Positions 46,099 through 53,798 of a stretch of DNA of 64,000 bases are shown piece by piece. A program made the position numbers and the translations under genes. The stretch lies in the NCBI GenBank assembly GCA_018968885.1, contig JAGWZK010000008.1, forward strand, positions 1-64,000. Direction: 5' to 3'. This DNA is from Planctomycetota bacterium (GTDB lineage: Bacteria; Planctomycetota; Phycisphaerae; Phycisphaerales; UBA1924). The notes below the pieces were generated by a model. It was not told the DNA's origin and searched no databases. It was given only the letters and a program-made list of their open reading frames with translations. Positions within the stretch are counted from its first letter, which is position 1; each line of letters opens with the position of its first letter.

Positions 46099-46128
46099 CT
46101 ACGCATTCTGTTTCATCTGATGAGTCTA
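46099..46128 (-). other. In-frame TAG and predicted native start of the GNAT gene
   Basis: On the minus strand TAGACT (46128-46123), six bases, ATG (46116-46114), four codons, then TAG (46101-46099). After the TAG the same frame reads LIRDCAAAIDALRRRVVPL, which looks coding, and runs on into the GNAT protein. The promoter-to-start spacing equals that of several other genes here. Confidence 0.5.
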
Positions 46129-46140
46129 CAACCCGGATCT

Positions 46141-46779
46141 TCACTCATCTCCGCCTTGGCCTGATCCGATCTTGTACGCCGAGGGCACCGCCAACACGCC
46201 CCAGAGCACATCCCAGAATGAAAAACTCGCGATGAATCCTTCGGCAGTGGCGTCTGCGCTCGCGTGCTTTACGAACTCCTTCATGTTCGCTTCGAGCGCC
46301 TTGTAATAGACTGACTTCTGCTCATCGCTCATCGCACTCCAGCGTTCTTCAGCATCCTTCCATAGAGCTGGCGGATAGTGATGCGGCTCTTCAGCACTCT
46401 CGGCGTCATATCCCTCCGGCCACTTCAGCGTCTTGCCTTCTCTGGTGTATTCCTCCACCAGTTGATCCGCGACATACAGCTTCGTGTAATCCTCAGTAAT
46501 CACAAAGTCGCGTTGAAACTGCGCGGTGTCTTTGCTCACATATGTCTGAACCACTGCATATTTGCCACCGGCAATCGATGCGAGCGCAATGAACGCCGCG
46601 ATCACACCGCACAGCGGACTCTGAATATCTCTTGCCCCCAGCATCATTCCGGCACCCGCCATTGCGCCCACTGCCCATGCGATGATGCCGACCTCAGAAT
46701 TCGTAAAGTACACGATCAATGCCCACAAGGTCGCACCGATCGCTCCGCCAATCACCGCGCCGATAATGCCTTTGATCAC
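46141..46779 (-). CDS. Membrane protein with N-terminal glycine-zipper-like helices
   Basis: 212 residues from GTG 46779 (GGTG five bases upstream). Three hydrophobic helices lie at about residues 3-24, 29-47 and 57-75; the first is Gly-rich (GIIGAVIGGAIGATLW). A soluble domain of about 110 residues follows, acidic and Tyr/Trp-rich. A final hydrophobic stretch lies near 187-203. No family is recognised. It is divergent from the DinB-like gene, across a gap that contains two palindromes. Confidence 0.6.
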   Translation of the reverse strand: MIKGIIGAVIGGAIGATLWALIVYFTNSEVGIIAWAVGAMAGAGMMLGARDIQSPLCGVIAAFIALASIAGGKYAVVQTYVSKDTAQFQRDFVITEDYTKLYVADQLVEEYTREGKTLKWPEGYDAESAEEPHHYPPALWKDAEERWSAMSDEQKSVYYKALEANMKEFVKHASADATAEGFIASFSFWDVLWGVLAVPSAYKIGSGQGGDE

Positions 46780-46835
46780 AAATCACCGCCCACGGAGTGG
46801 CAGGTTAACAGATTCCGCATCCTGCGTCAATTCAT

Positions 46836-46848
46836 TTGTGATTCACAA
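46836..46848. promoter_or_regulatory. Palindrome TTGTGA-T-TCACAA
   Basis: A 13-base inverted repeat (six-base arms around one T) in the 198-base divergent gap between the membrane protein and DinB-like genes. It shares the TGTGA/TCACA arms with a second palindrome 60 bases away, so the pair may be operators of one repressor or activator. Confidence 0.4.
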
Positions 46849-46895
46849 GGAAATTATCACGACATGCAGCTTTGCAGTATCAGACAAGCATCTCA

Positions 46896-46907
46896 ATGTG
46901 ATCACAT
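46896..46907. promoter_or_regulatory. Perfect palindrome ATGTGATCACAT
   Basis: A 12-base perfect inverted repeat in the same divergent gap, with the same TGTGA/TCACA arms but no central spacer. The surrounding DNA is AT-richer than the window average. Confidence 0.4.
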
Positions 46908-46977
46908 GCGAGCAATGTCATGCTTCTGATTCTTGCTCTTTCCTGCGGTTGTACTTTCCATCATAACATCTCTTGTG

Positions 46978-47538
46978 ATGCTTGAGTCCCCTTCCCAATC
47001 CCGCCTCATCATCTCCGCCATCGAGGCCGAGTTCCGTCGCTATCGCACTCTTGCCGAGGGGGCCATCCATCAACTCGATTTCACCCAGCTCCGCACATCG
47101 CTCGATCCTCAGACCAATTCCATCGCCATCATCATGAAGCATCTGGGCGGCAACTTCCGCTCCCGCTGGACGGATCCCCTGACCACTGATGGCGAAAAGC
47201 CCTGGCGCAACCGCGATCAGGAGTTCATCGACGATTTCGCCGATCTGCCCGCTCTGCTTTCTGCCTGGAATGGCGGCTGGGACACCCTCTTCGCCACCCT
47301 CGCCACCTTCACCGATGCCGACCTGAGTCGCACTCTCACCATCCGTGGCGAGTTGCACACCCTCTCCCTCGCCCTGCAACGCTCCGTCACGCACGCCGCG
47401 TATCACTGCGGCCAGATCGTGCAGACCGCGCGCATCCTCGCCTCCCGCGGCAATCAGCCATGGCGCACCCTCACCGTTCCCCGCGGCGGTTCGCAAACCT
47501 ACAACCAATCCCTCGGCTTCGATCCATCGAAGTCATGA
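46978..47538 (+). CDS. DinB-superfamily protein (DUF1572)
   Basis: 186 residues from ATG 46978; GTG 46975 is also possible, and the upstream frame to 46933 looks non-coding. It is a four-helix DinB/YfiT-like protein of the DUF1572 type. Landmarks are NSIAIIMKHLGGNFRSRW, where His is a metal ligand, and SVTHAAYHCGQIVQTAR near residue 143 with two more His. These three His fit the metal site of the superfamily, which includes bacillithiol- and mycothiol-dependent transferases. The exact reaction is unknown. Confidence 0.85.
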   Translation: MLESPSQSRLIISAIEAEFRRYRTLAEGAIHQLDFTQLRTSLDPQTNSIAIIMKHLGGNFRSRWTDPLTTDGEKPWRNRDQEFIDDFADLPALLSAWNGGWDTLFATLATFTDADLSRTLTIRGELHTLSLALQRSVTHAAYHCGQIVQTARILASRGNQPWRTLTVPRGGSQTYNQSLGFDPSKS

Positions 47539-47592
47539 CTCTGTCGCGGCGTTCCCGATCGCCATTCATCTCTCAGATGCCAACAATCATTC

Positions 47593-47952
47593 ATGCCACA
47601 TCGACGGCTGACGCCCACCGAACTCACTACTGCGAACACCCTGCTGACGGAGATTCGTGCCAAGATTGCGACGGCAGCATCCGGCGATGAAGCGCTCTTT
47701 TGGGCACTGCGCCGCAAGATATTCAAAGAACTGATGCACGATGAACGCGGCCAACCGATGGCGCGGCAGGCCTTGAAGGAAGCCAAGCGTCACGCCCAAG
47801 GCGGCCTGTGCGTGGTCTGCCAAGAGCAACTTCCTGAAAAGAACAGTGTCCTTGATCGCTTGGAAGCCATGAAGGGCTACACGGTCGAGAATACACGCCT
47901 GCTGTGTCCCTCATGCGACACTCGACTTCAGGAAGCAAAGGTCTATTCCTAG
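47593..47952 (+). CDS. Small HNH-like zinc protein with degenerate active site
   Basis: 119 residues. The N-terminal 65 residues are helical. The C-terminus has two Cys pairs, CVVC and CPSC, spaced as in HNH/McrA-type zinc folds, with LDRLEAMKGYTVENTRLLC between. The usual catalytic D-H pair is D-R here and the Asn of NTRLLC is kept, so nuclease activity is doubtful. A nucleic-acid-binding role is possible. It follows the DinB-like gene by 54 bases. Confidence 0.62.
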   Translation: MPHRRLTPTELTTANTLLTEIRAKIATAASGDEALFWALRRKIFKELMHDERGQPMARQALKEAKRHAQGGLCVVCQEQLPEKNSVLDRLEAMKGYTVENTRLLCPSCDTRLQEAKVYS

Positions 47953-48006
47953 TTCATAAACCACGCGAACCGTTCGCCAGTCCGTACAAGCAATGGCCTA
48001 TTCGTC

Positions 48007-49143
48007 TCACTTCCCATGCGCCTCGATCGTCACACCAGACTTTCTAACCGCGCCCTTCTCGACAGGTGCCTCATAATTCTTGCCGCTGAGTTCCACGATC
48101 TTCTTGCGGGCTGCCGCCAACTGCTCGCCTGTCTTCTCAAACTGTGCGGCATCACGCTTGGTCTGGAAGATCAGTTCGCCGTTCGGTTCCTTCATCTGCC
48201 ATGAGCCAAAGCGGTCACGCAGCAGCGTGAATCGCTCTTTGGCGGCTTTTAGTGCCTCGCCATAGGCGTCACACTCTGCCTGCCGCGCCTTCAGCGACTC
48301 GCCGCGACGGATGGCAAACTGCTGCATTTCACCCGCCAGCCGCTTCTGTTCGCAACCTTCTGCAAGCAAGAGGTCGCTGAAGGTCTTGTCCGCTGCCGTG
48401 AGGTACATTCCCAGAGCTTCCTGCGTGCGGATCGCGCTCCCCAGATCGCTGATGCGCTGATTCAATTGCTCGCGCTTCCGCGCGGTCTTGGTGTCGTCGC
48501 CCCCGGAACGCTCATACACGCGCTGGGCCTGCTCAAACTGTGCGACCAGTTCTCCCAGCGTCTTGTCAAAGCGTATCTGCGCCAGAGTTCCCGCCGTCAC
48601 GAGCGAGCTTCCATCATCCTTTTTTCCCGAATCCGAAGTGCCTGAAAGCGAGGCCTTTCCTGCAGCGTTTGCCACCGCGGAGAGCGTCTTGTTCGCGCGA
48701 TCCACATCCACCGCGCCATTGGTCAGTCGCGACGCCTCCGCCGCCGCGGCTGCCGCGATCGAGGGCGTGAACACGCGCGGCGCAGCGAGGGCCAACAGCA
48801 CCAACGAGAATGCCAAGCTTGATGCCACCTTGGAGCGATTACAGATCAGGAAGCAGATGAACGAAACCGCGAGCGCCCACACCAGCAGCACGGCCATGCT
48901 GATGCCCAGTTTCACCGGCGCGATGCCCGCTTCGGTCTGAGCCGGACCCGGAAAGAGAACTACAAGCGCAATGGCAGAAAGCGCCGGCAGAGCACACCAT
49001 TGAGACAGAGCAAATCGAGGCCGCTCATTGCTCTCGGCTGCCGGCAATCCAAGGTTGGGCCGCCCCTGCGACCCCGTACCTTCGGTGCTTTCGGTGCCTT
49101 CGCTGCCTGCATCCTTGAACATGTGACTCATGTCTCGACCCAT
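48007..49143 (-). CDS. Membrane protein with C-terminal coiled coil
   Basis: 378 residues from ATG 49143, which is preceded by GGAGG at five bases; the frame extends upstream without a better site. A Glu/Ser/Thr/Gly-rich disordered start covers about residues 10-30. Three hydrophobic helices lie at about 47-66, 78-100 and 106-124. An Ala-rich stretch follows, and then a charged coiled coil at about 190-350. No known family motif. The N-terminal part probably spans the inner membrane. Confidence 0.68.
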   Translation of the reverse strand: MGRDMSHMFKDAGSEGTESTEGTGSQGRPNLGLPAAESNERPRFALSQWCALPALSAIALVVLFPGPAQTEAGIAPVKLGISMAVLLVWALAVSFICFLICNRSKVASSLAFSLVLLALAAPRVFTPSIAAAAAAEASRLTNGAVDVDRANKTLSAVANAAGKASLSGTSDSGKKDDGSSLVTAGTLAQIRFDKTLGELVAQFEQAQRVYERSGGDDTKTARKREQLNQRISDLGSAIRTQEALGMYLTAADKTFSDLLLAEGCEQKRLAGEMQQFAIRRGESLKARQAECDAYGEALKAAKERFTLLRDRFGSWQMKEPNGELIFQTKRDAAQFEKTGEQLAAARKKIVELSGKNYEAPVEKGAVRKSGVTIEAHGK

Positions 49144-49274
49144 CGCGACCTCCAGACCAAACAGGTACTGGATCATCGACAGGATCAGGAATCTACTGGC
49201 CCCGCATCGCTTCATCCCCCCGGCTCAGGGTGACCGCGTGGGGCGATCAGGCAGCGTGTGCCGTCTGTACCGGC

Positions 49275-50396
49275 TCAGCAAATTCTTGTGCCAAACTCGC
49301 CAATCTCAAAGAAATGCACTCGCTCCATGTCAAAGTGCAGGTGAATCGAAAGTCGGGGCGTCAATCCATCGCGGGCCGGAATCCGCGCCACCAACCGCTC
49401 ATGCTTGGGCGTGCCGCACATCACGTCTACAGATTCACCCAGTGGCTCCACAACCCGGATCGGCACCTTCCACGTGCGCCCTGCCATTGGCTCCTGCGCC
49501 TCGGTCAGCATCTGAGGCCGCACACCCATCACCACCGACTTGCCAACATGGCTGAGCAGCGCACCGGTTCGCGCCTGCGGCACCGATAGCTCGTACGCCC
49601 GCCCTTCCGCGTCGTTGGATCCTTCGACAAAGACAAACGCATCACCGGCCTTTCGCAAGGTTCCTTCCAGAAAATTCATCGGTGGTGTGCCAATGAAAGA
49701 AGCCACAAAACGATTCACCGGATGGCGATACACCTCCAGCGATGGCCCTGCCTGCTGAATGATGCCGCGGCTCATCACCACGATCCGATCACCCAGAGTC
49801 ATCGCCTCTTCCTGGTCGTGGGTGACGTAAATCGTGGTGGTTTTCAGGCGTTGGTGCAGGGCTTTGAGTTCTGCCCGGGTGGTGACCCTCAACTTGGCGT
49901 CAAGGTTCGACAAGGGCTCATCAAAGAGAAACGCCTTGGGCTCGCGCACGATGGCGCGGCCGACGGCGACGCGTTGTCGCTGCCCACCGGAAAGTTGCGC
50001 TGGCTTGCGATCCAGAAGTTGTTCCAACTCCAGAATCTTGGCTGCCTCGCTGACGCGCTTTTGAATCTCTGCCTTCGGCACTTTGCGCAGTTCCAGAGCA
50101 AAGGCCATGTTCTTGAAGACTGTCATGTGTGGATACAGGGCGTAGTTCTGAAAGACCATGGCGATGTCACGGTCTTTGGGGTGCACGTCATTCACGATTC
50201 GATCACCGATGCTGATCGTGCCACCATCCACACCCTCGAGACCCGCCACCATCCGCAGCGTGGTGGATTTGCCACACCCCGAAGGCCCGACAAGCACGAT
50301 GAACTCACCGTCGGCGATATCTAGCGAGATGTTCTTGACGGCTTCGTAGCCGTTGTCATACACCTTGCGGACGTCTTTGAGTACCACTTTGGCCAT
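49275..50396 (-). CDS. UgpC/MalK-type sugar ABC transporter ATPase, orphan
   Basis: 373 residues, the standard length. Walker [10 protein letters not shown] at 38-46, signature [16 protein letters not shown] near 134 and Walker [14 protein letters not shown] near 153 are all intact, with the switch His in [10 protein letters not shown]-terminal TOBE/regulatory domain begins about residue 235. This family energises uptake of maltose, glycerol-phosphate or other sugars, and one ATPase often serves several transporters. No permease or binding-protein gene is nearby, so it is probably such a shared subunit. TAACCT lies six bases before the ATG. Confidence 0.93.
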   Translation of the reverse strand: MAKVVLKDVRKVYDNGYEAVKNISLDIADGEFIVLVGPSGCGKSTTLRMVAGLEGVDGGTISIGDRIVNDVHPKDRDIAMVFQNYALYPHMTVFKNMAFALELRKVPKAEIQKRVSEAAKILELEQLLDRKPAQLSGGQRQRVAVGRAIVREPKAFLFDEPLSNLDAKLRVTTRAELKALHQRLKTTTIYVTHDQEEAMTLGDRIVVMSRGIIQQAGPSLEVYRHPVNRFVASFIGTPPMNFLEGTLRKAGDAFVFVEGSNDAEGRAYELSVPQARTGALLSHVGKSVVMGVRPQMLTEAQEPMAGRTWKVPIRVVEPLGESVDVMCGTPKHERLVARIPARDGLTPRLSIHLHFDMERVHFFEIGEFGTRIC

Positions 50397-50402
50397 GCTC
50401 TA

Positions 50403-50408
50403 AGGTTA
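50403..50408 (-). promoter_or_regulatory. Putative -10 box (TAACCT) of the UgpC-type gene
   Basis: On the minus strand TAACCT is followed by six bases and the ATG at 50396; no ribosome binding site fits between. Confidence 0.42.
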
Positions 50409-50428
50409 GCCGAATGCCGCGCAACGAC

Positions 50429-50456
50429 ACGGCCCGCGGCATATGCCACGGGCCGT
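50429..50456. terminator. Long near-perfect hairpin upstream of the UgpC-type gene
   Basis: Two 14-base arms (ACGGCCCGCGGCAT and ATGCCACGGGCCGT) are complementary at 13 positions with no spacer. On the minus strand it lies between the 77-residue gene and the ABC ATPase gene. No T-run follows, so it may end transcription with a partner factor or insulate the next promoter. Confidence 0.45.
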
Positions 50457-50474
50457 ATCAACCCCAGGAAAGAT

Positions 50475-50517
50475 CGTGGCGCGTCGGCCGTGTTTCAACC
50501 CCTGAAACACTGCCACG
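50475..50517. terminator. Second hairpin downstream of the 77-residue gene
   Basis: The inner stem GTGTTTCA / TGAAACAC (8 bp, loop of five) lies inside an outer stem CGTGGC / GCCACG. It begins 14 bases beyond the stop of the minus-strand small gene, the position expected of a terminator, although there is no T-run. Confidence 0.5.
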
Positions 50518-50530
50518 CGAAGTGAGTCGC

Positions 50531-50764
50531 TTATGAACCAGTTGGACGCATGGGCGTGGCCCGTCCGAAGGCGCTGTTGGCCCGGGGCTGGGTCGGTGCC
50601 GCGACGGGCTGGCCGGGCCGTGCCGGGCTGGAGGGAATCGGCTGGGCCACCGGTGCGGCGGCGGGCTCAGGACTTTCGCGCCGCGAACGCAACTCGTCGA
50701 TGTTGCGCTCGAGCTTGCCCAGAATGTTCTTGACCTGATCGAATGACTTCTCGGACGGACGCAT
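50531..50764 (-). CDS. 77-residue protein with helical N-terminus and Pro-rich tail
   Basis: A small gene supported by a strong ribosome binding site (GGAGG, six bases before ATG 50764) and by two hairpins just beyond its stop. Residues 1-30 form a charged amphipathic helix (VKNILGKLERNIDELRSRRE). Residues 31-77 are Pro/Ala-rich and probably unstructured. No Cys, signal peptide or known motif. Function unknown; it could be a regulatory or adaptor peptide. Confidence 0.6.
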   Translation of the reverse strand: MRPSEKSFDQVKNILGKLERNIDELRSRRESPEPAAAPVAQPIPSSPARPGQPVAAPTQPRANSAFGRATPMRPTGS

Positions 50765-50904
50765 GAAGAACCTCCGGCGTTAGCCGCAGGGTGTATCGAC
50801 GCCGCCCTTTGCGGACTTGGCCCAGCCGAGGCCAGAGAGTCGATTTTTCCGGAATCAATACCGGTTGTGCGGCCTAGGCAAGGGGTAGGTGACCCGTACC
50901 TTGC

Positions 50905-51996
50905 TCATGGTGCCGGCTTAGGTGCAGGCGCGGGAGCTTCTTCGATAGGGGGCAGGCCGTCCCACTTGACAAAGTCCGCGACATCCGCATCGGTGGGTGC
51001 TGAAGAGTCCCAAGCCGCCTGATAGAGAGCGGCAAGAAACGCCGAGGCATCGGTCATGCGCTCGATCACGAGGCGATATCCATTCACGCCTTCGAGTTCG
51101 CCGGCTTTCTGCATGCGATAGAGCTCGGGCACAAACTCGTGCGAGCGATAGATGTAGAGGAGGACATCCTGCCAGGGTTCTTTGGCATTGAGTTCGGCCG
51201 GTGGCGGCACGTTATCCTTCAACTGGTCATATCCGATGTTGTGATGCTTGATCAGACCGCCATCGATGTATGCGTGAAACTTGCGATCTGTGGTATACCC
51301 CTCTGGGTTCTCCCCGATCCAGCCGTTGAAGTGCTTGGTCGTGTGCAGGGGTTGCGCGGCATCGCCGACAAAGTGGGCGATCAGCCCCATCTGCACGATG
51401 ATCTGGGCTTTCGTCAAGTCGATCTGATCCTGACGACGCGGCTCGTTGAGTGCTTCGAGAATCCGCAGGGTCTGAAACATGCATCGCAGTTTGGCATAAT
51501 TCTCGACGATCGCGTGCGGCAGAAAGCCGGGATACTCAAGAGTCTTGGCGACATCGGCAAGGGGATTGACAGGGCGGCCCTCAAACTTATCGCCGGCAGC
51601 GATGCGGCCTCTCACCAGCTGGCCGACGTATTCGTGCCGCAAAGGGGAGATGGAGTTGATATCCAGGCCGTACGGAGTGAGGTCTTCGATATCCAAGTAG
51701 TGATCGACGTCGTTCAGGTGCTTGAGCTGCGCCATCTTCATGGAGCGATAACGATCCGGGACGGTGGAGCCATCAGCGATCTGGTTGCGGATGTTTCCTT
51801 CCAGCAGAAAGCGGGGAAGATCGCTGGTCTGAGTGAAGCGATCCAGTGCGATGGTGGTGATGAGGCGGTGGCCGACGGCATCCCAAGCGTGTGCAGTGGA
51901 AGAAAGTGATGCGATGAAGAGTGATGCGGTGGCGATGAATGCGCTGGCGGTGAATGCGGAGGAGCGGGCAAGGATGGAGCGGATGGAGTGCAGCAT
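50905..51996 (-). CDS. Secreted S1/P1-type nuclease (phospholipase C-like zinc fold)
   Basis: 363 residues. A 37-residue signal ends TAHA, so the mature protein begins Trp38-Asp-Ala-Val-Gly-His. In this family the N-terminal Trp amine binds zinc, and here the cleavage site produces exactly that. Further zinc ligands are visible in DVDHYLDIED, LIAHFVGDAAQPLHTT and the His residues around KFHAYIDGGLIKHH. The enzyme should hydrolyse single-stranded DNA or RNA outside the cytoplasm to recover phosphate and nucleosides. The tail is Pro/Ala-rich. TACCCT lies six bases before the ATG. Confidence 0.9.
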   Translation of the reverse strand: MLHSIRSILARSSAFTASAFIATASLFIASLSSTAHAWDAVGHRLITTIALDRFTQTSDLPRFLLEGNIRNQIADGSTVPDRYRSMKMAQLKHLNDVDHYLDIEDLTPYGLDINSISPLRHEYVGQLVRGRIAAGDKFEGRPVNPLADVAKTLEYPGFLPHAIVENYAKLRCMFQTLRILEALNEPRRQDQIDLTKAQIIVQMGLIAHFVGDAAQPLHTTKHFNGWIGENPEGYTTDRKFHAYIDGGLIKHHNIGYDQLKDNVPPPAELNAKEPWQDVLLYIYRSHEFVPELYRMQKAGELEGVNGYRLVIERMTDASAFLAALYQAAWDSSAPTDADVADFVKWDGLPPIEEAPAPAPKPAP

Positions 51997-52002
51997 GCGC
52001 TG

Positions 52003-52008
52003 AGGGTA
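52003..52008 (-). promoter_or_regulatory. Putative -10 box (TACCCT) of the nuclease gene
   Basis: On the minus strand TACCCT, six bases, then ATG 51996, with no ribosome binding site. Confidence 0.42.
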
Positions 52009-52201
52009 TGGAGTGAGAGTCAGTCATGGCGGCACTCAACGCAGCGAGTGGAGGATTTCCGACTCGTTCGTTGGATTCATGATTTGTCCAAGAGCAAAGG
52101 TCATGAGGGATGCCACGACCGACACCGCCTCGGCACAGTGACTCGTGACGCGGATTGCCCCTTGAGCTTTAAAGAGGTGACAAGGCCGCGGCGCGCTTTG
52201 T

Positions 52202-52207
52202 GATAAT
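52202..52207 (+). promoter_or_regulatory. Putative -10 box (GATAAT) of the bicarbonate transporter gene
   Basis: GATAAT is followed by eight bases and then ATG 52216. The AGG directly against the ATG is too close to act as a ribosome binding site. Confidence 0.42.
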
Positions 52208-52215
52208 CTCTCAGG

Positions 52216-53187
52216 ATGGACTGGTCTCTCGTGGTCGACAATCTGCTTTCGCCGCCGATTCTCTTCTTTGTGCTTGGCTTGGGCGCGGGGATACTGCGCT
52301 CGGACTTGGCGATTCCTGAGGCGGTGACCAAGCTCCTTTCTCTCTACCTGATGTGGGCGATCGGCATCAAGGGTGGCATCAAGATCCGCGAGGCGGGTGT
52401 GAACCCGGAAGCGATGTGGTCACTGGGCCTGGCGATGCTGTTGGCCGTGGTAGTGCCAGCGTATGTATATGCGATACTCCGCAAACGTCTCGATACGGAT
52501 AATGCCGCGGCGTTGTGCGCGGTGTATGGATCGGTGTCGGCGGTGACGTTTCTGACGGCTTCGGCTTTCCTGCAGCGATCGGGGATCGAGTTTGGTGGGC
52601 ACATGGTGGCTGCGCTGGCGCTGATGGAGTCGCCAGCAATTCTGATGGCGGTGGCCCTGTCGAGGCGTGGGCACGCTAAGGACAAGGGCACGCTCCCTTC
52701 GATGGCTGAGTCGTTGAAAGAAGCCGCGTTGAATGGGCCGGTGGTGCTCCTCACCGGGAGCATGCTGATCGGGTTCATCATCGGCAAGCCCGGGCACGAA
52801 TTGCTCAAACCCTTGTATGTTGATCTTTTTCAGGGCGTGCTGACGTTCTTTCTGCTCGAACTGGGATTGGTGGCAGCGAAGCGCTGGCGTGTGTTGAAAG
52901 TGGTGGGGGCGCCGATGATCGGATTCGCGATTGCGGTGCCACTGGTGAATGCATGCATAGCTCTGGCTTTGGCAAAGCTGTCCAATTTGACGGCGGGAAA
53001 CGCGTATCTGCTGACGGTGCTGGCGGCGTCCGCTTCGTACATCGCGGCACCTGCGGCACTGAGACAGGCGATTCCGAGGGCGAGTGCTGGGCTGTACGTG
53101 CCGCTGGCGCTTGCGGTGACATTTCCGTTCAACATTGCTGTCGGCCTGCCGCTTTACTGGGCGGCGGTGACGTGGCTTTGGAGGTGA
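52216..53187 (+). CDS. SBT family sodium-dependent bicarbonate-type transporter (DUF897)
   Basis: 323 residues with about ten membrane helices in two inverted halves, as in SbtA. Characteristic stretches are LSPPILFFVLGLGAGILRSDL at the start (two segments), LYLMWAIGIKGG near 50, and a final SYIAAPAALRQAIP near 285 followed by ALAVTFPFNIAVGLPLY. SbtA imports bicarbonate with sodium in cyanobacteria; many non-photosynthetic bacteria have homologues of less certain substrate. The PII-like SbtB regulator usually encoded next to it is not present here. A single-gene unit is likely. Confidence 0.9.
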   Translation: MDWSLVVDNLLSPPILFFVLGLGAGILRSDLAIPEAVTKLLSLYLMWAIGIKGGIKIREAGVNPEAMWSLGLAMLLAVVVPAYVYAILRKRLDTDNAAALCAVYGSVSAVTFLTASAFLQRSGIEFGGHMVAALALMESPAILMAVALSRRGHAKDKGTLPSMAESLKEAALNGPVVLLTGSMLIGFIIGKPGHELLKPLYVDLFQGVLTFFLLELGLVAAKRWRVLKVVGAPMIGFAIAVPLVNACIALALAKLSNLTAGNAYLLTVLAASASYIAAPAALRQAIPRASAGLYVPLALAVTFPFNIAVGLPLYWAAVTWLWR

Positions 53188-53217
53188 GTCTGTGAACGTG
53201 ACAAAACGATTCGACGG

Positions 53218-53619
53218 TCAGACATACTGATACGTCACAGTCGCCTCAACTTCAGGATGCAGTGATGCCTTGACGGGGCAGCCGTTGCCGACGGCTTCGA
53301 GTCGGGGGCGCATGTCAGGGGCGACGGAAGCGGGGACATTGACAATGACGGGGACGCGACCGATGCGGCGGGGGGAGGCGCTCATGTGCTTTTCGACACT
53401 GGCGGTGATGCCGGTGAGATCGACGCCGTTGCGCTCGGCCCACATGGCCATGGTGGTCACGATACAAGAAGCGAGCCCCGCGGCGACAAGATCTGTGGGG
53501 CTGAACGCAGAGGCATCGCCGCCGATATCACGTGGAGCATCGGTGCGGAGCGTCGCGCCTTCGGGGTGCTTGAGGTCGCACTTCTTATTGCCGGCGTAGC
53601 TGACTGAAATTGTGACCAT
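53218..53619 (-). CDS. OsmC family peroxiredoxin-like protein
   Basis: 133 residues from ATG 53619; the upstream frame is non-coding repeat DNA. The two redox Cys are in place: GLASCIVTTMAM near residue 50 and GNGCPVKASLHPE near 117. OsmC proteins reduce organic hydroperoxides with thiol chemistry in the cytoplasm. PTDLVAAGLASC and PRRIGRVPV are typical of the YhfA-like subgroup. GGA lies just upstream of the ATG. It is downstream of the aminotransferase gene on the same strand but 179 bases away. Confidence 0.92.
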   Translation of the reverse strand: MVTISVSYAGNKKCDLKHPEGATLRTDAPRDIGGDASAFSPTDLVAAGLASCIVTTMAMWAERNGVDLTGITASVEKHMSASPRRIGRVPVIVNVPASVAPDMRPRLEAVGNGCPVKASLHPEVEATVTYQYV

Positions 53620-53643
53620 TTGTTTTCCAGAAGAAGAGTTCAA

Positions 53644-53667
53644 CACGGAGGCACAGAGACGCAGAGG
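53644..53667. repeat. Three degenerate 8-base tandem units (CACGGAGG-like)
   Basis: CACGGAGG, CACAGAGA and CGCAGAGG follow one another directly in the 179-base gap between the OsmC and aminotransferase genes. The rest of the gap (to 53798) is AT-rich and contains the inverted repeat TCTGAA...TTCAGA at 53745-53765. No gene is visible in it. Confidence 0.42.
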
Positions 53668-53798
53668 CTGATCGCAGGAATGCCAGGAAGAAGAAAGTAG
53701 AAACAGAAAAGGCCGAGACAGCAGGCAGAATGCCATATCTCAATTCTGAAATTTCAAAATTCAGATCTCAGATTTCTACTTCACATCACACCGGTGTT

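Noticed and set aside
44250-46116. TGA in the PilZ gene and TAG before GNAT as evidence of an altered genetic code or selenocysteine
   Set aside because: Two different stop codons are involved, all other genes end normally at TGA, TAG or TAA, and a PilZ domain is not a known selenoprotein.
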